The position numbers and the translations under genes are program-made. Of a stretch of DNA of 64,000 nucleotides, positions 8,478 to 18,360 are shown piece by piece (the first letter of the stretch is position 1; every line of letters begins with the position of its first letter). The notes below the pieces were generated by a model. The model did no database searches, was not told where the DNA came from, and saw nothing but the letters and a program-made list of their open reading frames with translations. Source of the DNA: Bin55 sp963664665 (GTDB lineage Bacteria; Pseudomonadota; Gammaproteobacteria; Pseudomonadales; Azotimanducaceae); NCBI GenBank assembly GCA_963664665.2, contig CAXXMH010000004.1, forward strand, positions 310,001 to 374,000, given 5' to 3'.

Positions 8478-9334
8478 GGAGTCTGATTATTAGCGGACGC
8501 TCGGGTTCTGGGAAGAACACGGTACTTCATGCGCTTGAAGACTCTGGATTCAATTGCATTGACAATTTTCCGGCGAGTTTGCTAGTGCAACATATAACAA
8601 GAGAGGCGTCTCGACCTGATGACGAGGCTCTCGATTTAGCGGTATGTATCGACGTTAGAAATCCGCCGGAGCAGCTAGCTGCGCTTCCCCAGTACATCGA
8701 GCAATTGAAGGCGGATGAGCAAGCTCCCCGTCTCATTTATCTAGACGCCAGTGACTCGGTGTTGGTGAAACGATTCAGTGATACGCGTCGTCGGCACCCG
8801 TTGGATGCGCAATTCAGTGTCCTTAAGGATGCGATCGCACACGAAAAGCAGGTTCTTAATCCGATTGCTGAGATAGCGGATTTGAGGATTGATACGACCA
8901 ATCGGACGTTACACGAACTGGATACCTTGACAAAGGAGCGAATTGCCGGTCATTCGAGCACTGAAATTTCGTTGCTTTTTCAGTCCTTTGGTTACAAATA
9001 CGGGGTACCGATCGATACTGATATAGTGTTCGACGCTCGATGTTTACCAAACCCGTATTGGCGTGAGGATTTGCGTCAGTTCAACGGTCTGCACCACCGA
9101 ATCAAAGTCTTTTTAGATGAGAGCACGGTAGTCGATGATTTTTTTGAGGATGTCTGTCGATACCTTGAGAAGTGGCTGCCGATATTTCTCGACCAGAGAC
9201 GGATATATGTAACCGTTGGTGTTGGCTGCACCGGCGGAACACATCGTTCGGTTTACATGGTGGAACGTTTAGCAACTCACTTCCGTAGTCAATATCCCGA
9301 CCTGATCGTTCGGCATCGAGAGGGCATTGAGTAG
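8474..9334 (+). CDS. rapZ: RNase adapter protein RapZ
   Basis: In E. coli RapZ binds glucosamine-6-phosphate and delivers the sRNA GlmZ to RNase E, so it tunes amino-sugar supply. The 286-residue protein has the N-terminal P-loop domain and the C-terminal domain with VGCTGGTHRSVYM. The P-loop reads GRSGSGKNT, with Asn at residue 15 where the family normally has Ser or Thr after the invariant Lys. The start overlaps the ptsN stop. No glmZ-like RNA is apparent nearby, so its partner here is unknown. Confidence 0.95.
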   Translation: MRSLIISGRSGSGKNTVLHALEDSGFNCIDNFPASLLVQHITREASRPDDEALDLAVCIDVRNPPEQLAALPQYIEQLKADEQAPRLIYLDASDSVLVKRFSDTRRRHPLDAQFSVLKDAIAHEKQVLNPIAEIADLRIDTTNRTLHELDTLTKERIAGHSSTEISLLFQSFGYKYGVPIDTDIVFDARCLPNPYWREDLRQFNGLHHRIKVFLDESTVVDDFFEDVCRYLEKWLPIFLDQRRIYVTVGVGCTGGTHRSVYMVERLATHFRSQYPDLIVRHREGIE

Positions 9335-9339
9335 GGCCT

Positions 9340-9612
9340 ATGATCGTTGAACGGGTAGCGATCGTGAATAAGCTAGGAATTCACGCGCGATCGGCGTCTA
9401 AGCTCGTAGCGCTTGCGAAGACATTCCCCTGTCAGGTGAAAATAGGACTCTCCGAAGATGATTTACAAAACGCCAAAAGCATCATGGGCGTTCTTAAACT
9501 CGCCGCACAGCGAGGCGCGCAAGTCTTGCTACAAACGGACGGCGAAGAAGAAGAAGCTGCGATGTGTGCGATCAAACAGCTGATCGCATCGAAATTCGAG
9601 GAACCCGAATAA
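9340..9612 (+). CDS. npr: HPr-family phosphocarrier NPr
   Basis: NPr relays phosphate from enzyme I-Ntr to PtsN. The 90-residue HPr fold carries the active His15 in LGIHARSA. The residue after the HAR motif is Ser18, where most HPr proteins have Pro (HARPA). The gene follows rapZ by 5 bp and closes the rpoN operon, convergent with pmbA. The convergent gap is only 20 bp and shows no obvious terminator. Confidence 0.92.
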   Translation: MIVERVAIVNKLGIHARSASKLVALAKTFPCQVKIGLSEDDLQNAKSIMGVLKLAAQRGAQVLLQTDGEEEEAAMCAIKQLIASKFEEPE

Positions 9613-9632
9613 CCGTCGACAGACTAGCTCAT

Positions 9633-11000
9633 CTAATTCGAGGCAACTGTCATTGAGTCGACCAGGATTGAGCCTGTCTTAAACGTGCCGCGATCTTGTG
9701 TATCGTCACCGAATCCTACGATTCCTCGATACATAAGGTCTAGATTTGAAGCGATCGTCACGTTGTCCACTGGGTAGGCGATTTCGCCGTCTTCGATCCA
9801 GAAGCCAGCCGCGCCACAGGAATAGTCACCGGTAACAAGATTGGTACCAGAACCTATAAGTGACGTCACTAATAAACCCCGTTTCATCTCTTTCAGTAGC
9901 TCATCAATCGGCGTGAATTCCGTCTCAACGTGGACGTTCGTGACGCCACCGGCGTGCCCTGTGCTAGCGAGTTCCAGACGCCTAGCAGAATAAGTGCCGA
10001 GTAAATAGGTGTTTACGACACCGTCTCCGATGATCGTATGTTCGGTCGTGCTCACACCATCGGCATCGCAATTACGACTTTGTATTCGCTTGTGAATGTG
10101 CGGATACTCGCGCAAAGACAGGCTTTTCGTCGCAACTTGCGTATTGAGCGAATCTTGTAGATACGACTCTTGACGGTAAAGCGTGCCACCGCTGATCGCA
10201 TCGAGCAAGGGGGAAAGCAGGGAAGGAGCCGTCCAGCGGTCATACATTACCGGATAGGTGCCGGTATCGATGGGTTTCGGATCCAAGCGCAGAATCGCGC
10301 GTTCGGCAGCTTTTCGGCCGATGAAATCGGCTGATTCAACACATTCAGATTGGCAATTCTGATCATACCAATAGTCGGTTTGCATGCCGGAATCAGAACG
10401 AGCTAGCGCCGTTGCTGAGCGACCATAGACGGTGTATCGATTCGCACTTAAAAAACCGAGTGAATTCCCCCGAACGGCGCAAGTTTCGGTTTGTGATGCA
10501 CTTGCGCCGTGAGCCGGCATGATGCGAGGGTCGTAGTCAAGCGTTGTCGTATCTGCCAATAGAGCGTCAACTTTTAGCTGCTCGATGTCTACTGGTTGTG
10601 GAAAGGACTGTTCGAGATTCTGGAATTCAGTTGCGAGTCGGTCTGGATCTGGTAGACCATTGCACGGATCCGCTTCCGTGTAACGCGCGATACTCATTGC
10701 TTGCGCTACCGTATCTCGTATTGCAGCGTCGGTGACATCTGAAGTTACGGCTGTACCTTCCCGTTGGTTGACATACACCGTGACGCGAAACGCTCGGCCT
10801 TGCTCATATGCAATGTTCTCAATATCGCGTTCTCGAGCTGATACCTCAACTGAAATCGAGTCGGAAACGGTTGCGGAAGACTCGTGTGCCCCTTGTTTCT
10901 TTGCTTCGTCGAGTAACTGCTCAACGAGTACAGAAAGCTCTGTCGCAACGTTTTCGTCGTGGAGCTCGATCGCGTCCGATGCTGCCGTATCGGAAGTCAC
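9633..11000 (-). CDS. pmbA: Metalloprotease-complex subunit PmbA/TldE
   Basis: PmbA (TldE) forms a heterodimer with TldD that proteolyses unfolded peptides, including leader peptides of microcins and CcdA. It is the non-metal-binding partner. The 455-residue protein has the TldE features GSGTNLVTGDYSCGAAGFWIE and GNSLGF. The start is GTG 11000, overlapping the tldD stop as GTGA. In E. coli tldD and pmbA are unlinked; here they form a two-gene unit, consistent with their known complex. Confidence 0.94.
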   Translation of the reverse strand: MTSDTAASDAIELHDENVATELSVLVEQLLDEAKKQGAHESSATVSDSISVEVSARERDIENIAYEQGRAFRVTVYVNQREGTAVTSDVTDAAIRDTVAQAMSIARYTEADPCNGLPDPDRLATEFQNLEQSFPQPVDIEQLKVDALLADTTTLDYDPRIMPAHGASASQTETCAVRGNSLGFLSANRYTVYGRSATALARSDSGMQTDYWYDQNCQSECVESADFIGRKAAERAILRLDPKPIDTGTYPVMYDRWTAPSLLSPLLDAISGGTLYRQESYLQDSLNTQVATKSLSLREYPHIHKRIQSRNCDADGVSTTEHTIIGDGVVNTYLLGTYSARRLELASTGHAGGVTNVHVETEFTPIDELLKEMKRGLLVTSLIGSGTNLVTGDYSCGAAGFWIEDGEIAYPVDNVTIASNLDLMYRGIVGFGDDTQDRGTFKTGSILVDSMTVASN

Positions 11001-12445
11001 GCTGATGTACCCCCGACGGTTATCTGCTCAACCTTTATGGTTGGTTGACCGACTCCCACTGGCACGCCTTGACCTTGTTTGCCGCATGTGCCAACACCTG
11101 GGTCCAGAGCAAAGTCCGAGCCGACCATCGTGATGCTGTTCATGACCTCCCAGGGATAGCCTGTCAACATGCACCCGTGTATCGGGCTTGTGAGTTTACC
11201 GTCTTCGATGAGGTAGGCCTCGGTTGTCGCGAAGACGAATCGACCGCTCGACGGGTCAACTTGACCCCCTGAAAACGCGCTGCAATAGACGCCTTTGGTC
11301 ACACTGCGCACGATGTCTTCAGGATCGCTCTCGCCAGCGAGCATGAAGGTATTTGTCATGCGCGGTATGGTTAAGCTGGCGAAACTCTCCCTACGTCCAT
11401 TCCCTGTGCTTTGGTTACCCGTGAGGATCGCGTTGTGTTTGTCCCACATAAACCCTCGCAGAATGCCGTCTTCGATGAGCACGGTACGCTGCCCAGGGGT
11501 ACCTTCGTCATCGATACTTAGTGACCCGCGTCGATGCTCAAGCGTGGCGTCGTCTACTACGGTACAGAGTTCACTTGCCACTTTCTCCCCGACCTTGCCC
11601 GCGAAGCACGAGGTGTGTTTGCGTTCGCAGTCACCTTCGAGACCATGGCCGACGGCTTCGTGGAGTAATACGCCGGCCCATCCAGGACCAAGTACCACCG
11701 GCATTTCACCTGCTGGAGCTGGAACGGAATCAAGTTTGGTGACCGCCATTCGAACCGCTTCGCGTGCCATCTCTTTGGTTGTCGCGAAATCGTCTAGAAA
11801 AAACGTATCTAGTGGGTAGCGGCCGCCGGAGCCTTCGGTGCCAGATTCGGCGCGGTCGCCGTCCTTGACGATCACGTGAATCCTGCAATTGACCAGAGGC
11901 CGATCATCAAACTGATTGGTGCCGTCGCTTCCGTATACAAGCACTCGATCTGTTGAACCACGGATGCTAACGGACACCTCCGCGATACGTGGGTCAAGTG
12001 ACCTAGTGAAGTGATCGAGCTCGGATAGGAAGCGAACCTTGTCGTCGTTGGTCACACCTGCGGTTGGGTCGCCGCCGGCATATAGGCGTCGAAATAGCAC
12101 TTCCTCAGGCGTCTCCGCACGACGGTTACTGCCTCGGTCGGCGATAGATGCCGCCATTGTGCACGCCTTGCGCAAGGCGCGGTCATTAAGTTCGTTGGTG
12201 TGAGCGAATCCGGTTTTCTCACCAGTAATAGCGCGTACGCCGACACCTTGACTCACTGAAAAACTGCCGTCTTTGACCTTCCCATCTTCAAGTGCCCATG
12301 CTTCACTGCGGTTGTGCTGAATGAAGAGTTCCGCATCGTCAAGCTGCCGGTTCATCATGTCACTTACATTGAGAGCGAGGTCCTGATCTGTCAGTTCTGC
12401 TTGCTCAAGAAGAGCTTGGCGGGATTGTGCCGTGGAATCAGACAT
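10997..12445 (-). CDS. tldD: Metalloprotease TldD
   Basis: TldD is the catalytic zinc subunit of the TldD/E protease. The 482-residue protein contains the metal motif HEAVGHGLEGD and a downstream DDEGTPGQRT block, both typical. It follows yhdP with a 64-bp gap and is translationally coupled to pmbA. The mreBCD-maf-yhdP-tldD order is a gammaproteobacterial signature; the rng (RNase G) gene that usually lies between maf and yhdP is absent. Confidence 0.96.
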   Translation of the reverse strand: MSDSTAQSRQALLEQAELTDQDLALNVSDMMNRQLDDAELFIQHNRSEAWALEDGKVKDGSFSVSQGVGVRAITGEKTGFAHTNELNDRALRKACTMAASIADRGSNRRAETPEEVLFRRLYAGGDPTAGVTNDDKVRFLSELDHFTRSLDPRIAEVSVSIRGSTDRVLVYGSDGTNQFDDRPLVNCRIHVIVKDGDRAESGTEGSGGRYPLDTFFLDDFATTKEMAREAVRMAVTKLDSVPAPAGEMPVVLGPGWAGVLLHEAVGHGLEGDCERKHTSCFAGKVGEKVASELCTVVDDATLEHRRGSLSIDDEGTPGQRTVLIEDGILRGFMWDKHNAILTGNQSTGNGRRESFASLTIPRMTNTFMLAGESDPEDIVRSVTKGVYCSAFSGGQVDPSSGRFVFATTEAYLIEDGKLTSPIHGCMLTGYPWEVMNSITMVGSDFALDPGVGTCGKQGQGVPVGVGQPTIKVEQITVGGTSA

Positions 12446-12509
12446 GATGCGTCACTGAGTAAGTCTCAAACTTCAAGTATTTAACAGATTAATTCCGAAG
12501 CTCTCTTCG

Positions 12510-15500
12510 TTATGGCGTGGCAACCTGGGTTGCTTGTGTGGGCGTAATCGCCACGCGGGTAAGAATCGGGTTATCTAAGTCACCGGTGATATCGTATTGT
12601 GCGGTGAGTAACGCTTTGAGAGGCTCACTAATGATCAGAGTGCCGAGTAAATATGCGAATGCTGCTGGTGGGTTGGTCGCTGCGAGATAGGCAACGTACG
12701 TTTGAAGACCCTTGTGTAAGGGAATTCTCACCGTCAAATCGTTATCGAGCTCACCGGTGCGGGTGTCTACTTTTCCGGCGAACCGCATCCTAGCGCTGGG
12801 ACCATCGATTTTTAACGGCTCCGTGAACGAAATTAGGCCCTCGTCGAGCGTCACAGCCATACTCGCGGAGTCGTAGTGAAGACCAGTTTGCGTGACATCC
12901 TTGAAGTCGAGCGCGAGGCGATTTAGTATTTTTGAGAAGTTCAAGAGACTGATAAGTCGTAGCACGTCGCCGCCTTGATCGATTTCGAGAAACCTTCCGT
13001 TACTTGCGGCGGCTTCGAATTGACCTGACGCGTTTTCGATATCCATAGCCATTGGCGAACCAGGCCATTGAATATCTGCGCTGACTTCAAATTGCTCGCT
13101 TTCAACACTCGCGTTGAAGTCCCACGCTTCTAAGATCGCCCCTAGGTTCTCACCATAGATTCTGCCGTTGAACGCAGTCTCGTTTGCGTCACGGTGCCAC
13201 GTGATTGGAGCAGAAGATTCGATCCGTAATCCACGGGCATCGGCCTTCAGGCCCGCGACCTCAATACCGGAATCCATAGGGGAAATCGTGAACTCCCACT
13301 GACCCCACGACTCAAACGTTAGATCATCAGATTGAATTAACAATTCGTCGATTCTGACTTTAGTCGGTTTTATTTGTGACATCACAGCGACGTCGAGGGG
13401 GTCGACACCGCTGTTGCCGCTACCGAACGACCAACGTAGCTGCGAAGCATGAATCTCCATGTGTGGCTGACTAGGTTGCTTGACGATCGTGCCGCTAAAC
13501 TCCTCCGATTCGAGCGATACGTCTAGGCTGTCGTTGCTATAGGCACCATTGATTTCGACGTTAGAGAACTCGTGCTCAAACGCTATGAATCTTTCGATCT
13601 CTACATCGGTCAACGATATCGGAACGCCTAGCTGATCCGAGTCATCTGTGCTATACAGCCAGGAATCGAGTGCGCCGCTGAGGTGCAGACGATTAGGGAC
13701 GCGATCTGGCACATCCGTAGCCGTTCCCAAAGCTAACGCACCCTCAAGGATCGCAGCCGGTGTGCCTCCCCAAGTCAGCCATCCGTTAACGTCTCGACTT
13801 TGGACGGTTAGTTCAGTTCGGTCTTTGCTGAACGCGAGCTGCATCCCACTGGGATTAGGTTCACTGGTGTTTTTTACAACTAAATTAAGCGTTTCGAATT
13901 CGATGCCGACAAGATCGGAGTGGATAAACAGCTCTGATGATTCATCCGATGCAGGAAAAACGTACAGTCTAGCATTGAAATCAGTCGCACCTATCCCGTT
14001 CTCCGAATCCTGTAATCCGGCGATGGTAAGAGCGTTCTCGGCGTTTATCCGACTGCTTAAGTGGAATTCAATTGCAGGTTGTTCGCCGCCATGCGTTGTG
14101 ACAATTTTGCCTGCCATCGGCTCATCGAAGAACGTCCCTCGCGATATGTTAGCCTCTAGGTGATACGGCGATTTCCATTGCGCAGTACCGTTTATTTCAT
14201 GGAACTCGATACCCAAATCCGGCATGTTCAATGTTGCATCGTGCATTTGAACGTTGATTAGGTGGTTACCGGATTTGGGTTCGACTGTCCCGCTTTCTTG
14301 ACTCGGAGTATTGAATGGGAACGACAGGTCGGCATTTAAAGTCACCAACCCAGCGCCATTCCAAGAAGCGTCGATAGCAGGTATCCAACTCTTCAATTCG
14401 CTAGCTTGCACGAAGTCCAGTAAATCTTGGGTCCTTAAGGTGGCGCCAAACGTGATGCGAAACGGACGGTCGGAATCTAGTGGAAACGTGGCTATCGCGT
14501 TATCCAATTCGGTCTTCTGAACCGTTACACGATCCGTCTTGACCGTGACACCATCGTTGTCTACATACCACGTACCACCAACATTGGATAGTTCAGGCCA
14601 CTCAGGTTGATATATGACCGTCCCATTCGTGAACTGTCCTTCAATTTGCATTTCTCGTTCGTTTTGCGCGTATACCTCGTCTCGAAAGGTCATGTATGCA
14701 ACTCGCGTACCGAAGAAACTCGCACTTTCTAGATATTGCTTCCGCCATCGAGTCAAATCTTCGACGAGGTTACTAGGGATGAAATCAACGGTCTGGTGTG
14801 CAGGAAGCAACGTATTCCGTGACTCGATCAACATGGCCAAGTTGTAATTCGGCGTATCGCCTTGCGCGTGCCTGACGCTACCGCGGAATGTTGCGGAAAC
14901 AGGTTCGTAAATTAACTCGTTGAGTTGTATCTCTGCGTCCGCACGCCTAAGGAGGGAGGAAACGTCAAGTTGCGAGTCAGGGTTAGTCCGTTCTGCTTGT
15001 TCCGATGCGATATGCACTTCAAAATCCCGCATATGCAACCCAACTTGCTGGTTGCGAATGTCGGTGACCGCAAAGCCTGCGACCGAAGCGAACTGCCATG
15101 GCGAGTCAAAATGGGAGTCGAGAAATAACCGACCTTCAGTGTTATCCGCGTCTAGTGCGATCTGTCGTGTATTGCCGTATAGTGAACCGCTCCTGAGCTG
15201 CATTTGCGGAAGGTTTTCGAAGCTCTTGGATGCTAAATCGCGAGCTCCTGCATACCAGTGAAATCCGCTTGAGTCGAGAAGAAATTCGTAACGATGGAAC
15301 ACGCCTTGAAGTGCGATGCCGGTTGGCCACCGGACTTGCCGCTCACCACTTGAGACGAAATCCGATACGATCGGGACAAGCTCCTTCAAAGGTACGTTGT
15401 AGGTAGAACCAAGTAAGGCGTCATCGTCGAACGCAATCACTAGGTCCGGTAGCGTGATGCTGTGATCACTGGCATCAATCGAAGGAGTTTTTATTCTGAA

Positions 15501-16412
15501 ACGTGCGGCTTCATCCTCGTTTTGAACGAACGTTGCCTCGAGATGAGCTCTCAACGATTCCCGATCTATATTCGTGACATCAGCTGCTAGATGACCTTGC
15601 ACACGACTGTCGACCAGCTCCCACTCGCCATTTCCTGCAAGAAGGTAGCGAGGTAATCGCGTGTTACCCGTGAGTAGAGGCAAATTCACTTCTAGATCAT
15701 CGACGTATAAGCTCATTTGATAATCGCCTGTGCGTAGATCGAGCAGCGTGTCGACGGCGTCAGCGACGAATTCCGCACTCCCACCTGAGGCTACATCTTC
15801 CTGCCGCAGATGTGCGCGATAACGATGCATGCCTCCTTGATTTACAGCGTGGACCGACATGCGAAAGTCCTGCGTAGCGTGTTCACCTCGGAGCCTCAAT
15901 GAGGCCGTTACCGCCAATTCATCAGTGTGTCTCACGCGATCGAAGTTGGTCTGGATCTGGTCGACGAGATCTAGAAAGTTGAAGTCTGTTTCCTGGTCGG
16001 GCAACTCATTTGTCTTCTGATCGGGCAACTGAATATCAAGATTCAGTTCATCGATCGCGAGTCTGCGAGCGACGAATTGATTACGTATCAGACTTTCCAA
16101 GACCGCGATTTCGACTTCGACATCGTGTGCGGTGCCTTCCGGGAATCGGATTAGGTCAATCTCGATGATCGGGTTTGTTAAACGCCAACTTGATTTCAGT
16201 CCTGAGACTTCGATCCCTTGATCAAATAGTTCGGCATTGACGAATTGCTGGAGGTGGCTGGGGTACATTGAGAGCATTCGACCAGCGGACAACACAACCG
16301 CGCACAAGACGACTACTACCGTTGACAGGTAGAAACTCTTCCGAGCAAGTTCGTACACAGCGCTAGGTATGTTCCTCTTGGGTGAAGAACGCTTCCCGAT
16401 GCCGCCAAACAT
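12510..16412 (-). CDS. yhdP: AsmA-like lipid-transport protein YhdP
   Basis: YhdP is a very large AsmA-like protein; in E. coli it works with TamB and YdbH to move phospholipids across the periplasm to the outer membrane. The 1300-residue protein has one N-terminal membrane anchor (about residues 29-48) and then a long beta-rich periplasmic part with DUF3971 and an AsmA-like C-terminus. The ATG at 16412 overlaps maf by 50 bp; a GTG at 16358, just after the maf stop, is a plausible alternative. Function is inferred from family and context. Confidence 0.9.
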   Translation of the reverse strand: MFGGIGKRSSPKRNIPSAVYELARKSFYLSTVVVVLCAVVLSAGRMLSMYPSHLQQFVNAELFDQGIEVSGLKSSWRLTNPIIEIDLIRFPEGTAHDVEVEIAVLESLIRNQFVARRLAIDELNLDIQLPDQKTNELPDQETDFNFLDLVDQIQTNFDRVRHTDELAVTASLRLRGEHATQDFRMSVHAVNQGGMHRYRAHLRQEDVASGGSAEFVADAVDTLLDLRTGDYQMSLYVDDLEVNLPLLTGNTRLPRYLLAGNGEWELVDSRVQGHLAADVTNIDRESLRAHLEATFVQNEDEAARFRIKTPSIDASDHSITLPDLVIAFDDDALLGSTYNVPLKELVPIVSDFVSSGERQVRWPTGIALQGVFHRYEFLLDSSGFHWYAGARDLASKSFENLPQMQLRSGSLYGNTRQIALDADNTEGRLFLDSHFDSPWQFASVAGFAVTDIRNQQVGLHMRDFEVHIASEQAERTNPDSQLDVSSLLRRADAEIQLNELIYEPVSATFRGSVRHAQGDTPNYNLAMLIESRNTLLPAHQTVDFIPSNLVEDLTRWRKQYLESASFFGTRVAYMTFRDEVYAQNEREMQIEGQFTNGTVIYQPEWPELSNVGGTWYVDNDGVTVKTDRVTVQKTELDNAIATFPLDSDRPFRITFGATLRTQDLLDFVQASELKSWIPAIDASWNGAGLVTLNADLSFPFNTPSQESGTVEPKSGNHLINVQMHDATLNMPDLGIEFHEINGTAQWKSPYHLEANISRGTFFDEPMAGKIVTTHGGEQPAIEFHLSSRINAENALTIAGLQDSENGIGATDFNARLYVFPASDESSELFIHSDLVGIEFETLNLVVKNTSEPNPSGMQLAFSKDRTELTVQSRDVNGWLTWGGTPAAILEGALALGTATDVPDRVPNRLHLSGALDSWLYSTDDSDQLGVPISLTDVEIERFIAFEHEFSNVEINGAYSNDSLDVSLESEEFSGTIVKQPSQPHMEIHASQLRWSFGSGNSGVDPLDVAVMSQIKPTKVRIDELLIQSDDLTFESWGQWEFTISPMDSGIEVAGLKADARGLRIESSAPITWHRDANETAFNGRIYGENLGAILEAWDFNASVESEQFEVSADIQWPGSPMAMDIENASGQFEAAASNGRFLEIDQGGDVLRLISLLNFSKILNRLALDFKDVTQTGLHYDSASMAVTLDEGLISFTEPLKIDGPSARMRFAGKVDTRTGELDNDLTVRIPLHKGLQTYVAYLAATNPPAAFAYLLGTLIISEPLKALLTAQYDITGDLDNPILTRVAITPTQATQVATP

Positions 16413-16971
16413 CGACTCCGAAATCGGAAAGTAATTGATTCGTCTCGACTAGCGGAAGTCCAGCGACGGTACTGGGCTGTCCACAGATTCCTGCGATGAA
16501 GATTGCGCCAAGCCCTTGGATGCCATATGCACCAGCCTTATCGACTGGTTCGCCACTCTCCCAGTACGCTTCTAATTCGTCGATAGTCGCACTTCGAAAA
16601 GCGACACGTGCAGTTGCAATGACCGAAAGTTCTCTTTGACCATCGTACAGACTCACCCCTGTCAGCACGCTGTGGCGTTCGCCTTGAAGTAGTTGTAGCA
16701 TCTCTAGCGCATCATCGCGATCAATTGGCTTCTCTAGCATTCGACCATTCACCGTGACAGTTGTATCAGCACCAAGAGCTGGTAGTGATCCTTGTTGTAC
16801 GGCACGAGCCTTTGCGATCGCAAGACGTTGAACATAAGCATCGGGGGATTCGTCTGCTCCCCTCTTCTCGATGATGTTGCTTGGTCGTATCTCGAAGCTA
16901 ATTCCAATCTGACGCAGAAGCGCGGCGCGTCTCGGGGAAGCGGACGCTAGAGTAATTTGTGGTTCATTCAC
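16363..16971 (-). CDS. Maf/YhdE-type nucleoside triphosphate pyrophosphatase
   Basis: Maf-family enzymes hydrolyse non-canonical or pyrimidine NTPs to the monophosphate. The YhdE subfamily acts on dTTP and UTP. The 202-residue protein begins ITLASASPRRAALL and contains LGADTTVTVNG and DKAGAYGIQG, all diagnostic. The position after mreD supports the YhdE subtype. The usual GSYSNVVGLPL segment is replaced by CGQPSTVAGLPL. The start is GTG 16971, overlapping the mreD stop. Confidence 0.92.
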   Translation of the reverse strand: MNEPQITLASASPRRAALLRQIGISFEIRPSNIIEKRGADESPDAYVQRLAIAKARAVQQGSLPALGADTTVTVNGRMLEKPIDRDDALEMLQLLQGERHSVLTGVSLYDGQRELSVIATARVAFRSATIDELEAYWESGEPVDKAGAYGIQGLGAIFIAGICGQPSTVAGLPLVETNQLLSDFGVDVWRHREAFFTQEEHT

Positions 16972-17471
16972 TGTACGGAATCACGAAATTGTGAATGCTC
17001 TGAGTTTAGTAGCGGAATAAACAACACCCACCATAGCAGCGTTGCAAGCGGAGGCATTAGCACACTTCCTAATCGGAAATCAACATCAAGCGTAACAAGC
17101 AGGAACAAGGATTTAGTCAGCGTAACTAAAAAACACAAAATCAGTACAGAGATTGAGGAACGAATTCCGACACTTGATTGCATAAATCGAAGTGAAAGAC
17201 GACCCGCGAAGACAAGGACTAGCAAAAGCAGCGAATTTAGACCAAGAGGCTCGTCAAAAAGCACATCAAGAATCAACCCGATGACGAACGCCAAAATAAG
17301 TGAACAACGTTCATGCTGAAACGCAATCCAAAAGAACCAAGCGAGAACGATCCAATCAGGTTTTAGATTTCTTAGCCAATCAGGCACATCAAATGGCATT
17401 GGGGCAACAGTTAAGATCAACGCCAAGACAACTGTCAGCACGAAATACGACCACGCTTGGGTATCGGTCAC
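16968..17471 (-). CDS. mreD: Rod shape-determining membrane protein MreD
   Basis: MreD is an integral inner-membrane protein of the Rod complex that links MreBC to peptidoglycan synthesis. The 167-residue product is almost entirely hydrophobic with about five membrane segments. It contains the family's PDWIVLAWFFW and DEPLGLNSLLL blocks. The GTG at 17471 overlaps the mreC stop. The call is secured by position between mreC and maf. Confidence 0.92.
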   Translation of the reverse strand: MTDTQAWSYFVLTVVLALILTVAPMPFDVPDWLRNLKPDWIVLAWFFWIAFQHERCSLILAFVIGLILDVLFDEPLGLNSLLLLVLVFAGRLSLRFMQSSVGIRSSISVLILCFLVTLTKSLFLLVTLDVDFRLGSVLMPPLATLLWWVLFIPLLNSEHSQFRDSVQ

Positions 17472-18295
17472 GGGTCCTTTCCTATCGTAATCACATGCAG
17501 ATAAGACTTAGCGTTTAGCTTTGCAGCAGGTGAAATCGCAACGTGTTTAACCGATTCAGAAACAATGTCCGTTACTGCTGTGACAGTGCCGACAACTAGA
17601 CCCTCCGGGAAGACGCCACCTAGTCCTGACGTTACGATTCGGTCACCGACCCGGATATCACTACTTAGATTTACATTGTCTAGCGTCAGTGGAGCATCGG
17701 ATCCATTTCCCGATGCAATGAAGTACTCCCGCGTACGACTCACGAGAATCGGTGTAGCGTGTCGCTCGTCATTCAATAGCAACACCCGCGAGGTATCGGT
17801 GAAGACCTCGACGGTTCTGCCGTATACCCCCCACGGGTCAGAGACACCGCGGTCTACGTCGACACCGTGCGATTGACCAACGTTAATGATGACTTCCTGA
17901 CGTAGACGATTCGGGTTGACGTGAGCGACTTCGGCAAGTATTTGATGTTGTTGATTTTCAAGCTTGTAACCTAAAGCTACTTGGAGCTCTGCGATGGTTG
18001 TTCGAGCTTGGTTCAATTCGGCCATCGTTGCATTAAGCCGACTTACATCTTTTAACAACTGATCGTTTATTTCTTGCAGTTCGTCCATCGAAACCACGTA
18101 AGAGCCTGTCGCCTCTTTCGCTTTCGCAGGTAACTGAGCGACAAAAACGATGGGCACGGCAAGCCATCGAATAAAGGTCTCTACGGGTGTGAGGTATCTC
18201 GTATTTGCGCTAACGGCAAGCAACAAAGTTGAGCTGACAAACAACGCCACAAACAAGTGAACGTTTTGGACTACCTGTCCAGATCTAAACGCCAT
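17468..18295 (-). CDS. mreC: Rod shape-determining protein MreC
   Basis: MreC is a periplasmic scaffold of the elongasome anchored by one N-terminal membrane helix. The 275-residue protein shows that helix (about residues 9-27), then a coiled coil (about 75-105) and the beta-barrel core with VDVDRGVSDPWGVYGR and RIVTSGLGGVFPEGLVVG. It is 65 bp after mreB and overlaps mreD. Confidence 0.95.
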   Translation of the reverse strand: MAFRSGQVVQNVHLFVALFVSSTLLLAVSANTRYLTPVETFIRWLAVPIVFVAQLPAKAKEATGSYVVSMDELQEINDQLLKDVSRLNATMAELNQARTTIAELQVALGYKLENQQHQILAEVAHVNPNRLRQEVIINVGQSHGVDVDRGVSDPWGVYGRTVEVFTDTSRVLLLNDERHATPILVSRTREYFIASGNGSDAPLTLDNVNLSSDIRVGDRIVTSGLGGVFPEGLVVGTVTAVTDIVSESVKHVAISPAAKLNAKSYLHVITIGKDP

Positions 18296-18360
18296 CGTTC
18301 AGTTGACCTTTTTGGAACCTGACAGATCGCGACTGCGACGTGCACGGTCGACGAGTCTGG

